NCBI RefSeq assembly: GCF_029392855.1
Contig: NZ_CP113945.1
Coordinates: 434,001-498,000 of the forward strand
Direction: 5' to 3'
Origin: Lactobacillus sp. ESL0680
Lineage (GTDB): Bacteria; Bacillota; Bacilli; Lactobacillales; Lactobacillaceae
DNA: 64,000 nucleotides
Shown here in pieces: positions 34,895 to 43,431 of the stretch. Made by a program: the position numbers and the translations under genes. Every line of letters begins with the position of its first letter. Position 1 is the first letter of the stretch. The notes beneath the pieces are model-generated. The model was not told the origin of the DNA. It searched no databases and saw only the letters and a program-made list of their open reading frames with translations.

Positions 34895-34901
34895 GTGCTA
34901 A
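34875..34901. promoter_or_regulatory. CIRCE-like HrcA operator
   Basis: TTAGCACTC, nine bases, AAGTGCTAA: the consensus is TTAGCACTC-N9-GAGTGCTAA, so there is one mismatch and the exact spacing. Position over the -35 and spacer of clpE predicts repression by HrcA and induction by heat or unfolded protein. Confidence 0.85.
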
Positions 34902-34984
34902 AACTTATTTTTTGTAAGCTCAATAAATATGTTAAAATAACAGTGGTCATTAAATAAAAAAGATGAAAAAGACGGTGATATTTA

Positions 34985-35167
34985 GTGGATTATCAAAAAA
35001 TTCTTGAACAGTTGGCAGAAGGGGAACTTGACCAATATGAAGTTGCTCCCCAGGATGCCTTTGATTTTCAAGCGGCCTTGCGCGCGTTCGGCAAACGGCA
35101 AAATATTACCGGCCGCGCTTTACGTGGTGGAAAAATAGTTTATTCACAGTCAAAGTCTGAAAATTAA
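34985..35167 (+). CDS. Small conserved hypothetical protein (60 aa)
   Basis: A 60-residue soluble protein starting at GTG, with GGTGATA upstream. The N-terminal half is acidic (EQLAEGELDQYEVAP) and the C-terminal half basic (RAFGKRQNITGRALRGGKIVY), a layout that could bind nucleic acid or a partner. No family recognised. It lies 113 bases upstream of ptsH, divergent from clpE. Confidence 0.55.
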   Translation: MDYQKILEQLAEGELDQYEVAPQDAFDFQAALRAFGKRQNITGRALRGGKIVYSQSKSEN

Positions 35168-35169
35168 TG

Positions 35170-35219
35170 ATGTAAACTGTTACATTTATGTTGTCTAATT
35201 CACAAAAAAATGATAGTCT
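35170..35219 (+). promoter_or_regulatory. Promoter region of ptsHI with an inverted repeat
   Basis: ATGTAA-ACTG-TTACAT (35170-35185) is a perfect 6-bp dyad, five bases upstream of -35 TTGTCT (35191-35196); the -10 TAGTCT (35214-35219) follows after 17 bases. The dyad could be an activator or repressor site for the general PTS genes. Confidence 0.45.
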
Positions 35220-35280
35220 AATACTCGAGTAGGTATTTACTACCGTTTTGATTTTTCAATTTTAAAAGGAGATAATTATA

Positions 35281-35547
35281 ATGGAAAAATGCGATTTTCA
35301 TGTTGTTGCAGAAACAGGTATTCATGCTCGTCCAGCTACACTTTTAGTACAAGCTGCTTCGAAGTTTGGTTCAGATATTAATTTGGAGTATAACGGCAAG
35401 TCAGTTAACTTGAAGTCAATCATGGGTGTTATGTCACTTGGTGTTGGCAAGGGTGCCGATGTTACAATTACTGCTGACGGTGATGATGAAAAAGACGCTA
35501 TTGCTGCTATTTCAGAAACAATGAAAAAAGAGGGTTTAGCTGAATAA
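35281..35547 (+). CDS. ptsH: Phosphocarrier protein HPr
   Basis: An 88-residue PTS phosphocarrier. His15 in GIHARPAT receives the phosphoryl group from enzyme I, and Ser46 in KSIMGV is the HPr kinase target, so it can act as CcpA corepressor. Both sites are intact. AAAAGGAG lies upstream of the ATG. The stop shares a base with the ptsI start. In this window HPr serves the EIIC at 11.2 kb and the EIIA at 51.7 kb, and Ser46-P would act through the cre-like site at 24.7 kb. Confidence 0.97.
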   Translation: MEKCDFHVVAETGIHARPATLLVQAASKFGSDINLEYNGKSVNLKSIMGVMSLGVGKGADVTITADGDDEKDAIAAISETMKKEGLAE

Positions 35548-37280
35548 TGACCAAGACTTTAAAAGGAATTGCTGCAAGTGATGGTATCGCTGTAGCACCC
35601 GCTTATCTCTTGGTAGAACCAGATCTTTCATTTACGAAGACCACTGTTTCCGATGCTGCTAGTGAATTAGACCGCTTTAAAGATGCGATCGCTGCTTCGA
35701 CTTCTGAAGTTGAAGCAATTCGTGACAGTGCTAAAGAGAGTTTAGGCGAGGACGAAGCTCAAGTATTTGAAGCCCATTTGATGATTTTAAATGATCCTGA
35801 ATTTACAGGAGCAATTGAAACTGAAATCAAAGACCAAAAAATTAATAGTGAAGCCGCACTTGATGAAACTGCACAAAAGTTTATTGCAATTTTTGAAGGA
35901 ATGACCGACAACGCTTATATGCAACAACGTGCTGCTGATGTACGTGATGTTTCTAAGCGGATCATGGCCCACCTTTTAAACAAAGAATTGCCTAATCCAG
36001 CTGCAATTGACCATGAAGTTATTGTGGTTGCGCACGACTTGACCCCTAGTGACACTGCCCAATTAAACAAGCAATTTGTTAAGGGCTTTGTGACTGATAT
36101 TGGTGGTCGGACTGCGCACTCAGCAATTATGGCTCGTTCACTTGAATTGCCAGCTGTTGTTGGTACCGAGTCAATTACTACTGATGTTGAGAATGGTCAA
36201 CTTTTAGTAGTCGACGGCTTAAATGGCGATGCTGTTATTGAGCCAAGCGACGCTCAAGTAGCTGATTACAAGCAAAAGAGCGAAGCATTCTTGGCACAAA
36301 AGGCTGAATGGGAAAAGTTGAAGAACGAACCTTCAGTTACTGCTGATGGTAAGAAATTCACAATCGCAGCTAATATTGGTACACCAAACGACATGCAAGG
36401 TGTTAATGACAATGGTGCCGAAGCGATTGGTTTATACCGGACCGAATTCTTGTACATGGATTCTAAGGACTTCCCAACAGAAGACCAACAATTCGAAGCT
36501 TATAAAGAAGTTATCGAAGGAATGCATGGCAAGCAAGTAATCATTCGGACAATGGATATCGGTGGCGATAAGCACCTTGATTATTGGGACTTACCAGACG
36601 AAATGAACCCATTCTTGGGTATTCGTGCCATCAGACTGTCATTGAAGAATGAAGACATTTTCCGGACACAATTACGGGCATTGCTTAGAGCGTCTGCTTA
36701 TGGTAAGTTGGGCATTATGTTCCCAATGATTGGTACCTTGAATGAATTACGCAAGGCAAAGGCAATCTTAGCTGAAGAAAAGACTAAGTTAACTAATGAT
36801 GGTGTCAAAGTTGGCGATAACTTAGAAGTCGGGATGATGATTGAAGTTCCGGCTGCTGCAGTTTTGGCCGACCAATTCGCCAAAGAAGTTGATTTCTTTT
36901 CAATTGGAACTAATGACTTGATCCAATATACAATGGCTGCCGACCGTGGCAACGACAATGTTTCTTATCTGTATCAACCCGCTAACCCATCAGTATTGCG
37001 GTTAATTAAGCATACAATTGATGCAGCTCATGAAAATGGTATTTGGTGTGGTATGTGTGGTGAAGCCGCTGGTGACAGCACCATGTTCCCAATCTTATTG
37101 TCAATGGGTCTTGATGAATACTCAATGAGTGCAACTTCCATTTTGCGGATTAGAAGCTTAATGAAGAAGCTTAACACTGAGGATCTCAAGGAATTGGCAA
37201 ATAAGGCATGTTATATTTCCGAAACTGCTGAAGAAAATGAACAATTAGTTGCTGACTTGATGAATCAAGTTGACAAGTAA
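35547..37280 (+). CDS. ptsI: PTS enzyme I (phosphoenolpyruvate-protein phosphotransferase)
   Basis: A 577-residue enzyme transferring phosphate from PEP to HPr. The phosphorylated histidine is in [13 protein letters not shown] (about residue 191), the PEP-binding domain has [10 protein letters not shown], and the active-site cysteine region is [13 protein letters not shown] near residue 500. Length and order of domains are standard. The ATG overlaps the ptsH stop (TAATGA) and a terminator follows, giving the usual two-gene operon. Confidence 0.97.
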   Translation: MTKTLKGIAASDGIAVAPAYLLVEPDLSFTKTTVSDAASELDRFKDAIAASTSEVEAIRDSAKESLGEDEAQVFEAHLMILNDPEFTGAIETEIKDQKINSEAALDETAQKFIAIFEGMTDNAYMQQRAADVRDVSKRIMAHLLNKELPNPAAIDHEVIVVAHDLTPSDTAQLNKQFVKGFVTDIGGRTAHSAIMARSLELPAVVGTESITTDVENGQLLVVDGLNGDAVIEPSDAQVADYKQKSEAFLAQKAEWEKLKNEPSVTADGKKFTIAANIGTPNDMQGVNDNGAEAIGLYRTEFLYMDSKDFPTEDQQFEAYKEVIEGMHGKQVIIRTMDIGGDKHLDYWDLPDEMNPFLGIRAIRLSLKNEDIFRTQLRALLRASAYGKLGIMFPMIGTLNELRKAKAILAEEKTKLTNDGVKVGDNLEVGMMIEVPAAAVLADQFAKEVDFFSIGTNDLIQYTMAADRGNDNVSYLYQPANPSVLRLIKHTIDAAHENGIWCGMCGEAAGDSTMFPILLSMGLDEYSMSATSILRIRSLMKKLNTEDLKELANKACYISETAEENEQLVADLMNQVDK

Positions 37281-37289
37281 TAGAATAAA

Positions 37290-37327
37290 AAAATAGTGCA
37301 TTATCATAGGTGATGTACTATTTTTTA
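37290..37327 (+). terminator. Terminator of ptsHI
   Basis: AAAATAGTGCAT pairs with ATGTACTATTTT (one G-U), followed by TTTTTT-like T-run. Confidence 0.85.
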
Positions 37328-37488
37328 TTTACCTTTAATCTTTCTTGATAAAAAAGTCATAATTTATTCACTTTTTATTTGTAAGATAAAAATATAGATA
37401 ATTACAAAATACTACTTACAAAAAAGAAGTAATATGCTATAATAGATTATAGATAGAAGTAGTATTTGTTCAAAGGAGCGTGAAATAT

Positions 37489-37887
37489 ATGGTTAATTTA
37501 TATATATCTCCAAGTTGTACCTCATGTCGTAAAGCTAAGGCTTGGTTAAAGAAACATGACATTGCTTTCAAAGAAAGAAATATTTTTTCTGAACCTCTTA
37601 CTAAGGACGAGCTTATTCAAATCTTGCGGATGACAGAAAATGGTACCGAAGAAATTATTTCAACGCGTTCAAGAGCTTTTCAACAGTTAAAAGTTAACCT
37701 TGATGATTTATCAATCGACCAACTGCTTAATTTGGTTGAGAAGAATCCAAGTTTGTTAAGACGGCCAATCATTATGGATGATCGGCGCCTGCAAGTTGGC
37801 TACAATGAAGATGAAATTCGTCGGTTCTTGCCGCGGAAAGTTCGTCGGCTTGAGCTAGAGGAAATGCAAAAGATTGCAGACTTATAA
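37489..37887 (+). CDS. spx: Transcriptional regulator Spx
   Basis: A 132-residue ArsC-fold protein that binds the RNA polymerase alpha subunit and controls the thiol-stress response. The redox switch CxxC is intact (C10, C13 in [12 protein letters not shown]). The region [26 protein letters not shown] is characteristic of Spx. The ATG at 37489 is preferred over an upstream GTG that lies directly against AAAGGAG. The protein ends near [10 protein letters not shown] rather than with a typical degron. Downstream are mecA, coiA and a YjbH-like gene; YjbH delivers Spx to ClpXP in B. subtilis. Confidence 0.95.
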   Translation: MVNLYISPSCTSCRKAKAWLKKHDIAFKERNIFSEPLTKDELIQILRMTENGTEEIISTRSRAFQQLKVNLDDLSIDQLLNLVEKNPSLLRRPIIMDDRRLQVGYNEDEIRRFLPRKVRRLELEEMQKIADL

Positions 37888-37906
37888 TCAGGCTATATTT
37901 TTAATA

Positions 37907-37942
37907 AAAAGCGTTAGTTTTTTAGACTAACGCTTTTATTTT
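37907..37942 (+). terminator. Terminator of spx
   Basis: AAAAGCGTTAGT and ACTAACGCTTTT form a perfect 12-bp stem with a T-rich tail. Confidence 0.88.
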
Positions 37943-37994
37943 ATCTGCAAAGTACGCTACAATGGATAAAAGAATCCAATGGAGGTGAAAACTC

Positions 37995-38738
37995 GTGCAA
38001 GTTGATCATATTAATGAAAATACTATTCGTGTCCGAATAGATAAAAATGAGTTAGCTAGTCGCGGCTTAAAAGTTTTAGATTTATTGGGTGATCGGGATA
38101 AAATTCAGCATTTCTTTTATTCGATTTTGGATGAAGTTGATACCGATCATTCCTTTAGTCAGGATGCGCCAGTAACCTTCCAGGTAATGCCGAATAATGG
38201 CGGCTTAGATTTGTTGATTAGTAAGGTAACAAACAAGGACCGTGATAATTTGACACAAATGTTTGGCGGCGAAGCTGAAGACGAGGAAGAAACGGAGGAT
38301 TCGCGCAAAACGTTTATTGATTTGGATTCTGATGAGGAACTGGATGAATCAGATGACCCTGAAGCTGAAGAAGAGACCGTCAGCAGTTCTCAAGATGATT
38401 CACAGCCGCAGGTTAAGAAGCCATTTTGGAAGTTTCAAAAGAAGCAGGCATACAGCTTTAAGGATCTTGATCCGTTAACTGAATTAGCCGATAATTTACG
38501 AGCTAGTGATCTGTCTTCAAGTCTTTACTTTGAACGGGGAGAATTCTTCTTAGAGTTAACATTCAATAATGAAAATTATGCAGAAATTAAACCCGCAGAT
38601 GCTTGGGCAATTGCCAATGAATATGGTATTAAAGTTAAAATCAGTGAAATGGCGCGGGTGCGTACAACGGGTAAATGTCTAATTGCCTGTGATGCACTAG
38701 GACAACTGCGTAAGTATTTTGATAAAAATAATCGTTAA
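37995..38738 (+). CDS. mecA: Adaptor protein MecA
   Basis: A 247-residue adaptor for ClpC-type unfoldases. The N-terminal domain (QVDHINENTIRVRIDKNEL) binds substrates such as ComK/ComX, the central part (about residues 88-140) is a very acidic, low-complexity linker, and the C-terminal domain (LADNLRASDLSSSLYFERGEFFLEL) binds the chaperone. Start is GTG with GGAGGTG upstream. The gene lies between terminators, so it is monocistronic, beside the competence gene coiA. Confidence 0.93.
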   Translation: MQVDHINENTIRVRIDKNELASRGLKVLDLLGDRDKIQHFFYSILDEVDTDHSFSQDAPVTFQVMPNNGGLDLLISKVTNKDRDNLTQMFGGEAEDEEETEDSRKTFIDLDSDEELDESDDPEAEEETVSSSQDDSQPQVKKPFWKFQKKQAYSFKDLDPLTELADNLRASDLSSSLYFERGEFFLELTFNNENYAEIKPADAWAIANEYGIKVKISEMARVRTTGKCLIACDALGQLRKYFDKNNR

Positions 38739-38740
38739 TT

Positions 38741-38769
38741 AAAAAGGCAAGTAGGTTACTTGCCTTTTT
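38741..38769 (+). terminator. Terminator of mecA
   Basis: A perfect 13-bp stem (AAAAAGGCAAGTA with TACTTGCCTTTTT, loop GGT). Confidence 0.92.
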
Positions 38770-38794
38770 GCGTATGTAAATTTAGGTGATAAAT

Positions 38795-39622
38795 TTGTAC
38801 GCAGCATTATTGAATAATCGGTTAGTATTGGCAACAGTTGAAGTAGCGCGAAAAAGTAAATTAGCAAAAAGATATTTGTGTCCGCGATGTCATGAGAGTG
38901 TGCAGCTCATTAGTAAGGCAGATGGCGCGTATTTTAAGCATATAGCTAAATCATCCAATATGATGGGAGAAAGGGCAGAACATGCACAGAGCAAGTTACT
39001 GCTTAAAGAAGCATTGAGGTCGGTCGGTTTTGATGCACAGGTTGAAATTCCACTGGCGCAAGGGCAGTTGCGAGCAGATGTTCTGGCAAGTCCGCGATTA
39101 TCTTTTGAGGTACAGTGCGCACCATTAAGTTTGGCAGAACTTAACCACCGGCATCACTTATATTCTGAAATTGGGATTGTTGATGTCTGGGTCGTGGGGC
39201 AGAGACATTATTTACGCCGGCAAATAAAAAAGTCACAGCTGCTATTTTTCCGTAAAAATAAACTGTGGCGTGATTATTATTTAGAAATTGATCCTGCAAA
39301 GCAGCAATTAATTCTCAAGTATAATGTCTTACTTGAGCCGGTTACTACGCGGGTTCATTATCAAAAGATGACGTTTGCGATAAACGCCCAAGGATTGAGG
39401 CAGTTGTGGCACTTTCAGCCGCAAATTCAAAAATATCAGATTAATCCGATAGGCCAACGTGAATATTTGGCCCGGCAGTTAATGCAACAAACAAAAACAG
39501 GCCAGTCAATTGCGACTGCCCTGTATAATAGGCAAATTACTGTTAATGATCTGCCTGATGAGATTTTTAGTAAAATGCGCCATGTAGGTCAACCAAATAA
39601 TGTTTTGACCTATTTAAATTAA
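38795..39622 (+). CDS. coiA: Competence protein CoiA
   Basis: A 275-residue CoiA homolog. The N-terminal zinc-type segment is YLCPRCHESVQLI, followed by FKH; the PD-(D/E)XK-like nuclease core is visible as E in AEHAQSKLLLKEAL, D in RADVLAS and E-x-Q in SFEVQCAPLS. CoiA promotes recombination during transformation. The TTG at 38795 is chosen over the GTG at 38786 because AGGTG overlaps the latter and MYAALLNNRLVLA aligns with the family. The last nine bases overlap the convergent YjbH-like gene. Confidence 0.85.
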   Translation: MYAALLNNRLVLATVEVARKSKLAKRYLCPRCHESVQLISKADGAYFKHIAKSSNMMGERAEHAQSKLLLKEALRSVGFDAQVEIPLAQGQLRADVLASPRLSFEVQCAPLSLAELNHRHHLYSEIGIVDVWVVGQRHYLRRQIKKSQLLFFRKNKLWRDYYLEIDPAKQQLILKYNVLLEPVTTRVHYQKMTFAINAQGLRQLWHFQPQIQKYQINPIGQREYLARQLMQQTKTGQSIATALYNRQITVNDLPDEIFSKMRHVGQPNNVLTYLN

Positions 39623-40252
39623 GCGCAAATGATTAGTCTTGCGTAAGTTGCAATTCTTGGTTTCCTCTTCAAAGTTTTCGATAAAGCAGGAATCATGCTT
39701 TAAAACATTGATTAATTTGTCGTGAGCAACAGTACCTTCTAGTAAAATACCGTTGTAATTGCCGCTTTCGTTATAAATGATTGTTGTTGGTGTGTTGCGA
39801 ACATTCATCTTATCAGCAAGGTCCATGTCTTGCTTAATAGATTTATCAATATACTTATCGGCTTTAGGATTATTGATTTTTTTGAAATCTAAATTCAATT
39901 TTTTGGCAATTTTTTGTTGTAAATTTTCAGAGTAGAGATTAAAGTTAACGTTCAATGCCTGTTGCAGCTCAACTATATAAGCACGGGCTTTTTTGTTGCC
40001 ATATTCGAGCTTAATTGCGTGATAGATCCGCAATGTCTGGAAAGAAGCCATTGAATATTTTGAAATATCAGTTAGCTTTTGACCATCTTTGCGGCGGCGG
40101 ACAATGTCCGCTGAAATTACTTTTGTGTTAGTAATTGGAATGTAATTAAAACAAGTATCAATATTAAGTTCGTTAGTGGCTTGTTTGATTAAAAGTTCTG
40201 TATCATAACAGTAGATGCCAATCGGATTGACAAAGAGGAAAATCTCAAACAT
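39614..40252 (-). CDS. DsbA-fold adaptor, YjbH-like
   Basis: A 212-residue thioredoxin-fold (DsbA family) protein. The usual CxxC site is NPIGIYCYDTE, with only one cysteine left, which fits the adaptor YjbH rather than an oxidoreductase. The cis-proline loop is RNTPTTIIY. In B. subtilis YjbH targets Spx to ClpXP; spx lies 2 kb away, supporting that role. The ATG at 40252 has AAGGA upstream; an in-frame TTG at 40270 is rejected because it overlaps that site. The C-terminus overlaps coiA by nine bases. Confidence 0.8.
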   Translation of the reverse strand: MFEIFLFVNPIGIYCYDTELLIKQATNELNIDTCFNYIPITNTKVISADIVRRRKDGQKLTDISKYSMASFQTLRIYHAIKLEYGNKKARAYIVELQQALNVNFNLYSENLQQKIAKKLNLDFKKINNPKADKYIDKSIKQDMDLADKMNVRNTPTTIIYNESGNYNGILLEGTVAHDKLINVLKHDSCFIENFEEETKNCNLRKTNHLRLI

Positions 40253-40333
40253 CTTTAATCCTTCCTTCAAATTACCAATTAAATACTACTGTACCAAATA
40301 ACTGATATATAGGCAAAGAATACGCTCACATAA

Positions 40334-40957
40334 TTATCTTCTAACACGATGAGCGTATGCACGAGCGATTTTAGGCTGGTTAGTATTAGTTTTAGTTTGC
40401 TTAAAATTGTAGCTGTTTTCAAGGGAAAAAAGGACCTTTTTGATTAAAGCAGGATTAGAATTTTCGATTTCTAATTCGTAATCGACATAAGAATCTGGAT
40501 AGGTGGTTGCGTCAAATGTCAATTCGCAATTTTCGGGGCCAACAGCTAAAATGCGGCGCGTTTTGCTAAAAGTTTGGAGGTACAGCTCAAGTTGTGTACC
40601 AAAGTTAGTCTTCAAGTATTGTTCAACATTACCATTAAATATGGCAACTGTACCCTTTTCTGCCTGCTGGACAAACTTTTGCGCGGCAGCTAGTTCTAAA
40701 TCGTCGTTAATTTCAACTGCTTCATGAAAGTTATGCTGGATAAGTTGTGAATGGGGGACTTTGAGCGTTTGCTCGGCGTGATCTTTGAATATCCGCACGC
40801 GGCAGCTGATTTGGTGCTGCTTTAATAAGCCATCATGCGTATCAAAATAATAATTAGCCTGCAAAAAGTCACTTTTAACAGGGAAGGCAGCACATAATTG
40901 TTGATAAGTTGCCTCAGTTAACAATGTTTTAGCTTCAATTTCAGTATTTTTAGTCAT
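40334..40957 (-). CDS. CYTH domain protein (YjbK-like)
   Basis: A 207-residue triphosphate-tunnel protein. The N-terminal CYTH signature EIEAK (ExExK) is intact, followed by YFDTHDGLLKQHQISCRVRIF and the lysine/arginine rich EQTLKVPHSQ strands that line the tunnel. Relatives hydrolyse inorganic triphosphate. The ATG at 40957 has GGAG eight bases upstream; a longer in-frame extension to 41257 would run antisense through relQ and is rejected. It is divergent from relQ, whose product makes (p)ppGpp, an association conserved in Firmicutes. Confidence 0.85.
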   Translation of the reverse strand: MTKNTEIEAKTLLTEATYQQLCAAFPVKSDFLQANYYFDTHDGLLKQHQISCRVRIFKDHAEQTLKVPHSQLIQHNFHEAVEINDDLELAAAQKFVQQAEKGTVAIFNGNVEQYLKTNFGTQLELYLQTFSKTRRILAVGPENCELTFDATTYPDSYVDYELEIENSNPALIKKVLFSLENSYNFKQTKTNTNQPKIARAYAHRVRR

Positions 40958-41030
40958 TATCATTACTCCAATCTGTTTACTCTTATTATATGGTAAAATG
41001 AAGTTGCTGTTTGAGAAAGGAATTATTTCA

Positions 41031-41663
41031 ATGGAAATAGATTGGGACAACTTTTTATGGCCGTATACAGAGGCCGTTAATGAATTAAAAGTAAAATTTC
41101 GGGCCCTTAGACAGAGTTTTTTAACTAAGGGAGAACACTCGCCAATTGAATTTGTCGTTGGCCGAGTAAAAACAGTTGATTCGATTAAAGAAAAAATGAC
41201 CCGGCGGGTAATCAGTCCCGACGTGATTGAGACCGACATGCAGGATATTGCTGGCATTCGAATCGTGTGTCAGTTTGTTGACGACATTTATAAGGTAGTG
41301 GACTTGATCCATGAGCGGCAAGATATGGAGGTCTTGGAAGAGCGCGATTATGTGCAAAACGCCAAGCCATCAGGTTACCGTTCTTACCACATGGTGATTT
41401 CCTATACTGTTTATTTGCCAGAAGGTGCTAAAAAATTGCTGGCCGAAATTCAGGTGCGGACGTTAGCAATGAACTTTTGGGCAACAGTTGAGCATACTCT
41501 AAATTATAAGTATCAAGGTTCTTATCCAGATGATATTTCCAAGCGTCTAAAGTCAACAGCGGAAACAGCATACAAGTTAGACGAGGAAATGTCTTTAATT
41601 AAGGATGAAGTTCAGGAAGCGCAGAAGATTTTTACCAAGAATAAGGGCAAGGAAAAATCATGA
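41031..41663 (+). CDS. relQ: Small alarmone synthetase (GTP pyrophosphokinase), RelQ type
   Basis: A 210-residue single-domain (p)ppGpp synthetase without hydrolase or TGS domains, the RelQ/SAS1 size. Synthetase motifs GIRIVCQFVDDIY, RDYVQNAKPSGYRSYH and EIQVRTLAMNFWATVEHTLNYK are intact. The ATG at 41031 with AAAGGA upstream is preferred to one at 40998. The stop overlaps nadK by four bases; the set CYTH, RelQ, NadK, pseudouridine synthase corresponds to B. subtilis yjbK-yjbM-ppnK-yjbO. Confidence 0.92.
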   Translation: MEIDWDNFLWPYTEAVNELKVKFRALRQSFLTKGEHSPIEFVVGRVKTVDSIKEKMTRRVISPDVIETDMQDIAGIRIVCQFVDDIYKVVDLIHERQDMEVLEERDYVQNAKPSGYRSYHMVISYTVYLPEGAKKLLAEIQVRTLAMNFWATVEHTLNYKYQGSYPDDISKRLKSTAETAYKLDEEMSLIKDEVQEAQKIFTKNKGKEKS

Positions 41664-42466
41664 AAATAACGATTGCTCATAATACTAATGAGGAAACGTT
41701 GCGGGTTGTCGCGCATTTAAAAAAATTATTGCAGCAAAAAGATGATGTTGTCTTTGATGCCAAGTATCCGGATGTAGTAATTACAGTGGGCGGCGATGGT
41801 ACATTAATTAATGCTTTTCATCGTTATGAAACCCAGATTAGCTCAATCAGGTTTATTGGAATTCATACGGGACATTTGGGCTTTTATACTGATTGGCGCA
41901 GTGACGATGTTGATAAGATGGTGGATGCACTCTTTTTGCGGCAGCCGGAGTCGACCAACTATCCGTTATTGGAAGTTGAACTTGAGACTGAAGCAGGAGA
42001 AAAGCGACATTTTTTGGCTCTGAATGAATCGGCAGTCAAACGGGTTTCACATACCTTGGAAGCTAATGTTTATATTGAAGGACAATTATTTGAAAACTTT
42101 CGCGGCGATGGCCTGTGTGTCTCAACGCCAACTGGCTCAACTGCCTACAACAAGTCACTTGGCGGTGCGGTAATTCATCCGCGGTTAAAGGCGTTGCAAA
42201 TGGCTGAGATTGCTTCGATTAATAATCGCGTGTTTCGCACTCTCTCTTCGCCAATTGTTATTGCCCCTGACCAGTGGATTACAATTGTGCCAGACGCTAA
42301 TCATTTGGTAATGACAGTTGATGGTCAGCACATTGACGTCTACAATGCCAAAAAGATTACTTACCGGATTTCGCAAAAGGTAATTCAGTTTGACCGCTTT
42401 GGCCACACGCGATTTTGGTCGCGAGTTCAGAGTGCCTTCATTGGTGATAAAAATGACACTATTTAA
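41660..42466 (+). CDS. nadK: NAD kinase
   Basis: A 268-residue ATP-NAD kinase providing NADP for biosynthesis. The GGDGT motif (VGGDGTLINAFHRY), the NE motif (LNESAVK) and the glycine-rich TPTGSTAYNKSLGG are intact. ATGA overlap with relQ shows translational coupling. Its 3' end overlaps the start of the pseudouridine synthase gene by 14 bases. Length is typical for Gram-positive enzymes. Confidence 0.95.
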   Translation: MKITIAHNTNEETLRVVAHLKKLLQQKDDVVFDAKYPDVVITVGGDGTLINAFHRYETQISSIRFIGIHTGHLGFYTDWRSDDVDKMVDALFLRQPESTNYPLLEVELETEAGEKRHFLALNESAVKRVSHTLEANVYIEGQLFENFRGDGLCVSTPTGSTAYNKSLGGAVIHPRLKALQMAEIASINNRVFRTLSSPIVIAPDQWITIVPDANHLVMTVDGQHIDVYNAKKITYRISQKVIQFDRFGHTRFWSRVQSAFIGDKNDTI

Positions 42467-43343
42467 GTTGAAGTTTACAAGTAACAGCCCCCAGAAGTTA
42501 GGGGCTTTTTTAATGAAGCATGGTTTTTCAAAGCAAGCGGTCAATAACGCTAAAAATCATGATGGCTTAATTCTGGTTAATCATAAGCGCCGCTACACTA
42601 GCTACCAACTGCATAAAGGTGATGAAATTATTTTTGTACCGGGTCAAGAAAAGGCCAATCCGTGGCTGCGACCTTCTGATAAGCCGCTAGTGCGGGTCAA
42701 GGAAACAGCTAACTATTTGGTGGTGAACAAGCCAGCTGGCGTCTTGTCAATTCCCTCACGTTATGAAGATGATGATGCGCTTGTTAATCGCGCTTTAGGA
42801 TACTTTACTAAGAGCAAGCAGGAGGAGGTTAAGCCGCACGTAATTACCCGCCTTGACCGTGATACTTCAGGGTTAGTGTTAATTGGTAAGAATCCGATTG
42901 CCCACGCCCGCTTTGCTAAGTTAAGTAAGGATGACTTTGTAAAAAAATATCATGCTGTGGTTCACGGTAATTTTGCGTCAGATGAGCTAACTGGAATGAT
43001 TAAGGCGCCAATTGCGCAAAAAGAAGGAACCGTCGTCCGCCAAATTGATCCTGCTGGTCAATCAGCAGCAACAGAATATCGTGTTTTGAACCAAGTCGCA
43101 GGTGCAAGTTTAGTCGAATTACGCTTGTTTACTGGCCGTACGCACCAAATTCGCGTTCATCTACAGTCGATTGGACACCCATTATTTGGCGATCCGTTGT
43201 ATGGCGTAGCGGATAATTTTACAAGACAAGCCTTGAATTGCTATTATTTGGCTTTTCCGGATCCCTTCTTGGATCAGCAAGTAGAAATTAAAATTCCGGA
43301 GCCGCTTGATATGCAAGAATTATGGCAGAATTTACAAGGATAA
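42453..43343 (+). CDS. RluA family pseudouridine synthase
   Basis: A 296-residue RNA pseudouridine synthase. The catalytic aspartate is in HVITRLDRDTSGLVL, and later motifs HAVVHG, LRLFTGRTHQIRVH and LFGDPLYG are intact. The N-terminal region is a reduced S4-like domain (KLGAFLMKHGFSKQAVNNAK). The ATG at 42453 lies inside the nadK end with GGTGATAA upstream; an in-frame ORF extension to 42390 lacks support. It modifies rRNA or tRNA; the target base cannot be assigned. A terminator follows, ending the operon. Confidence 0.9.
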   Translation: MTLFKLKFTSNSPQKLGAFLMKHGFSKQAVNNAKNHDGLILVNHKRRYTSYQLHKGDEIIFVPGQEKANPWLRPSDKPLVRVKETANYLVVNKPAGVLSIPSRYEDDDALVNRALGYFTKSKQEEVKPHVITRLDRDTSGLVLIGKNPIAHARFAKLSKDDFVKKYHAVVHGNFASDELTGMIKAPIAQKEGTVVRQIDPAGQSAATEYRVLNQVAGASLVELRLFTGRTHQIRVHLQSIGHPLFGDPLYGVADNFTRQALNCYYLAFPDPFLDQQVEIKIPEPLDMQELWQNLQG

Positions 43344-43374
43344 AAGTATGGAGAATCCATACTTTTATTTTTTT
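43342..43374 (+). terminator. Terminator of the relQ-nadK operon
   Basis: AAAAGTATGGA and TCCATACTTTT form a perfect 11-bp stem with loop GAA, followed by ATTTTTTT. Confidence 0.9.
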
Positions 43375-43431
43375 ACTTTATAATTTCCTGATAACTGGTT
43401 GCTAAACTTATTAAAAAAGGGAGGTTAAACA

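Noticed and set aside
40320..40358. ATACGCTCA/TGAGCGTAT dyad at the end of the CYTH gene as an operator
   Set aside because: The 21-base loop and location across the stop codon make a weak transcript-end hairpin more likely; no T-run, so not listed as a terminator either.
40958..41257. Upstream extension of the CYTH gene to 41257
   Set aside because: It would run antisense through the conserved N-terminus of relQ; GGAG and the ExExK motif fix the start at 40957.
42390..42452. Upstream extension of the pseudouridine synthase into nadK
   Set aside because: The extra residues match the shifted nadK reading frame; the ATG at 42453 has a ribosome binding site and suits the family.
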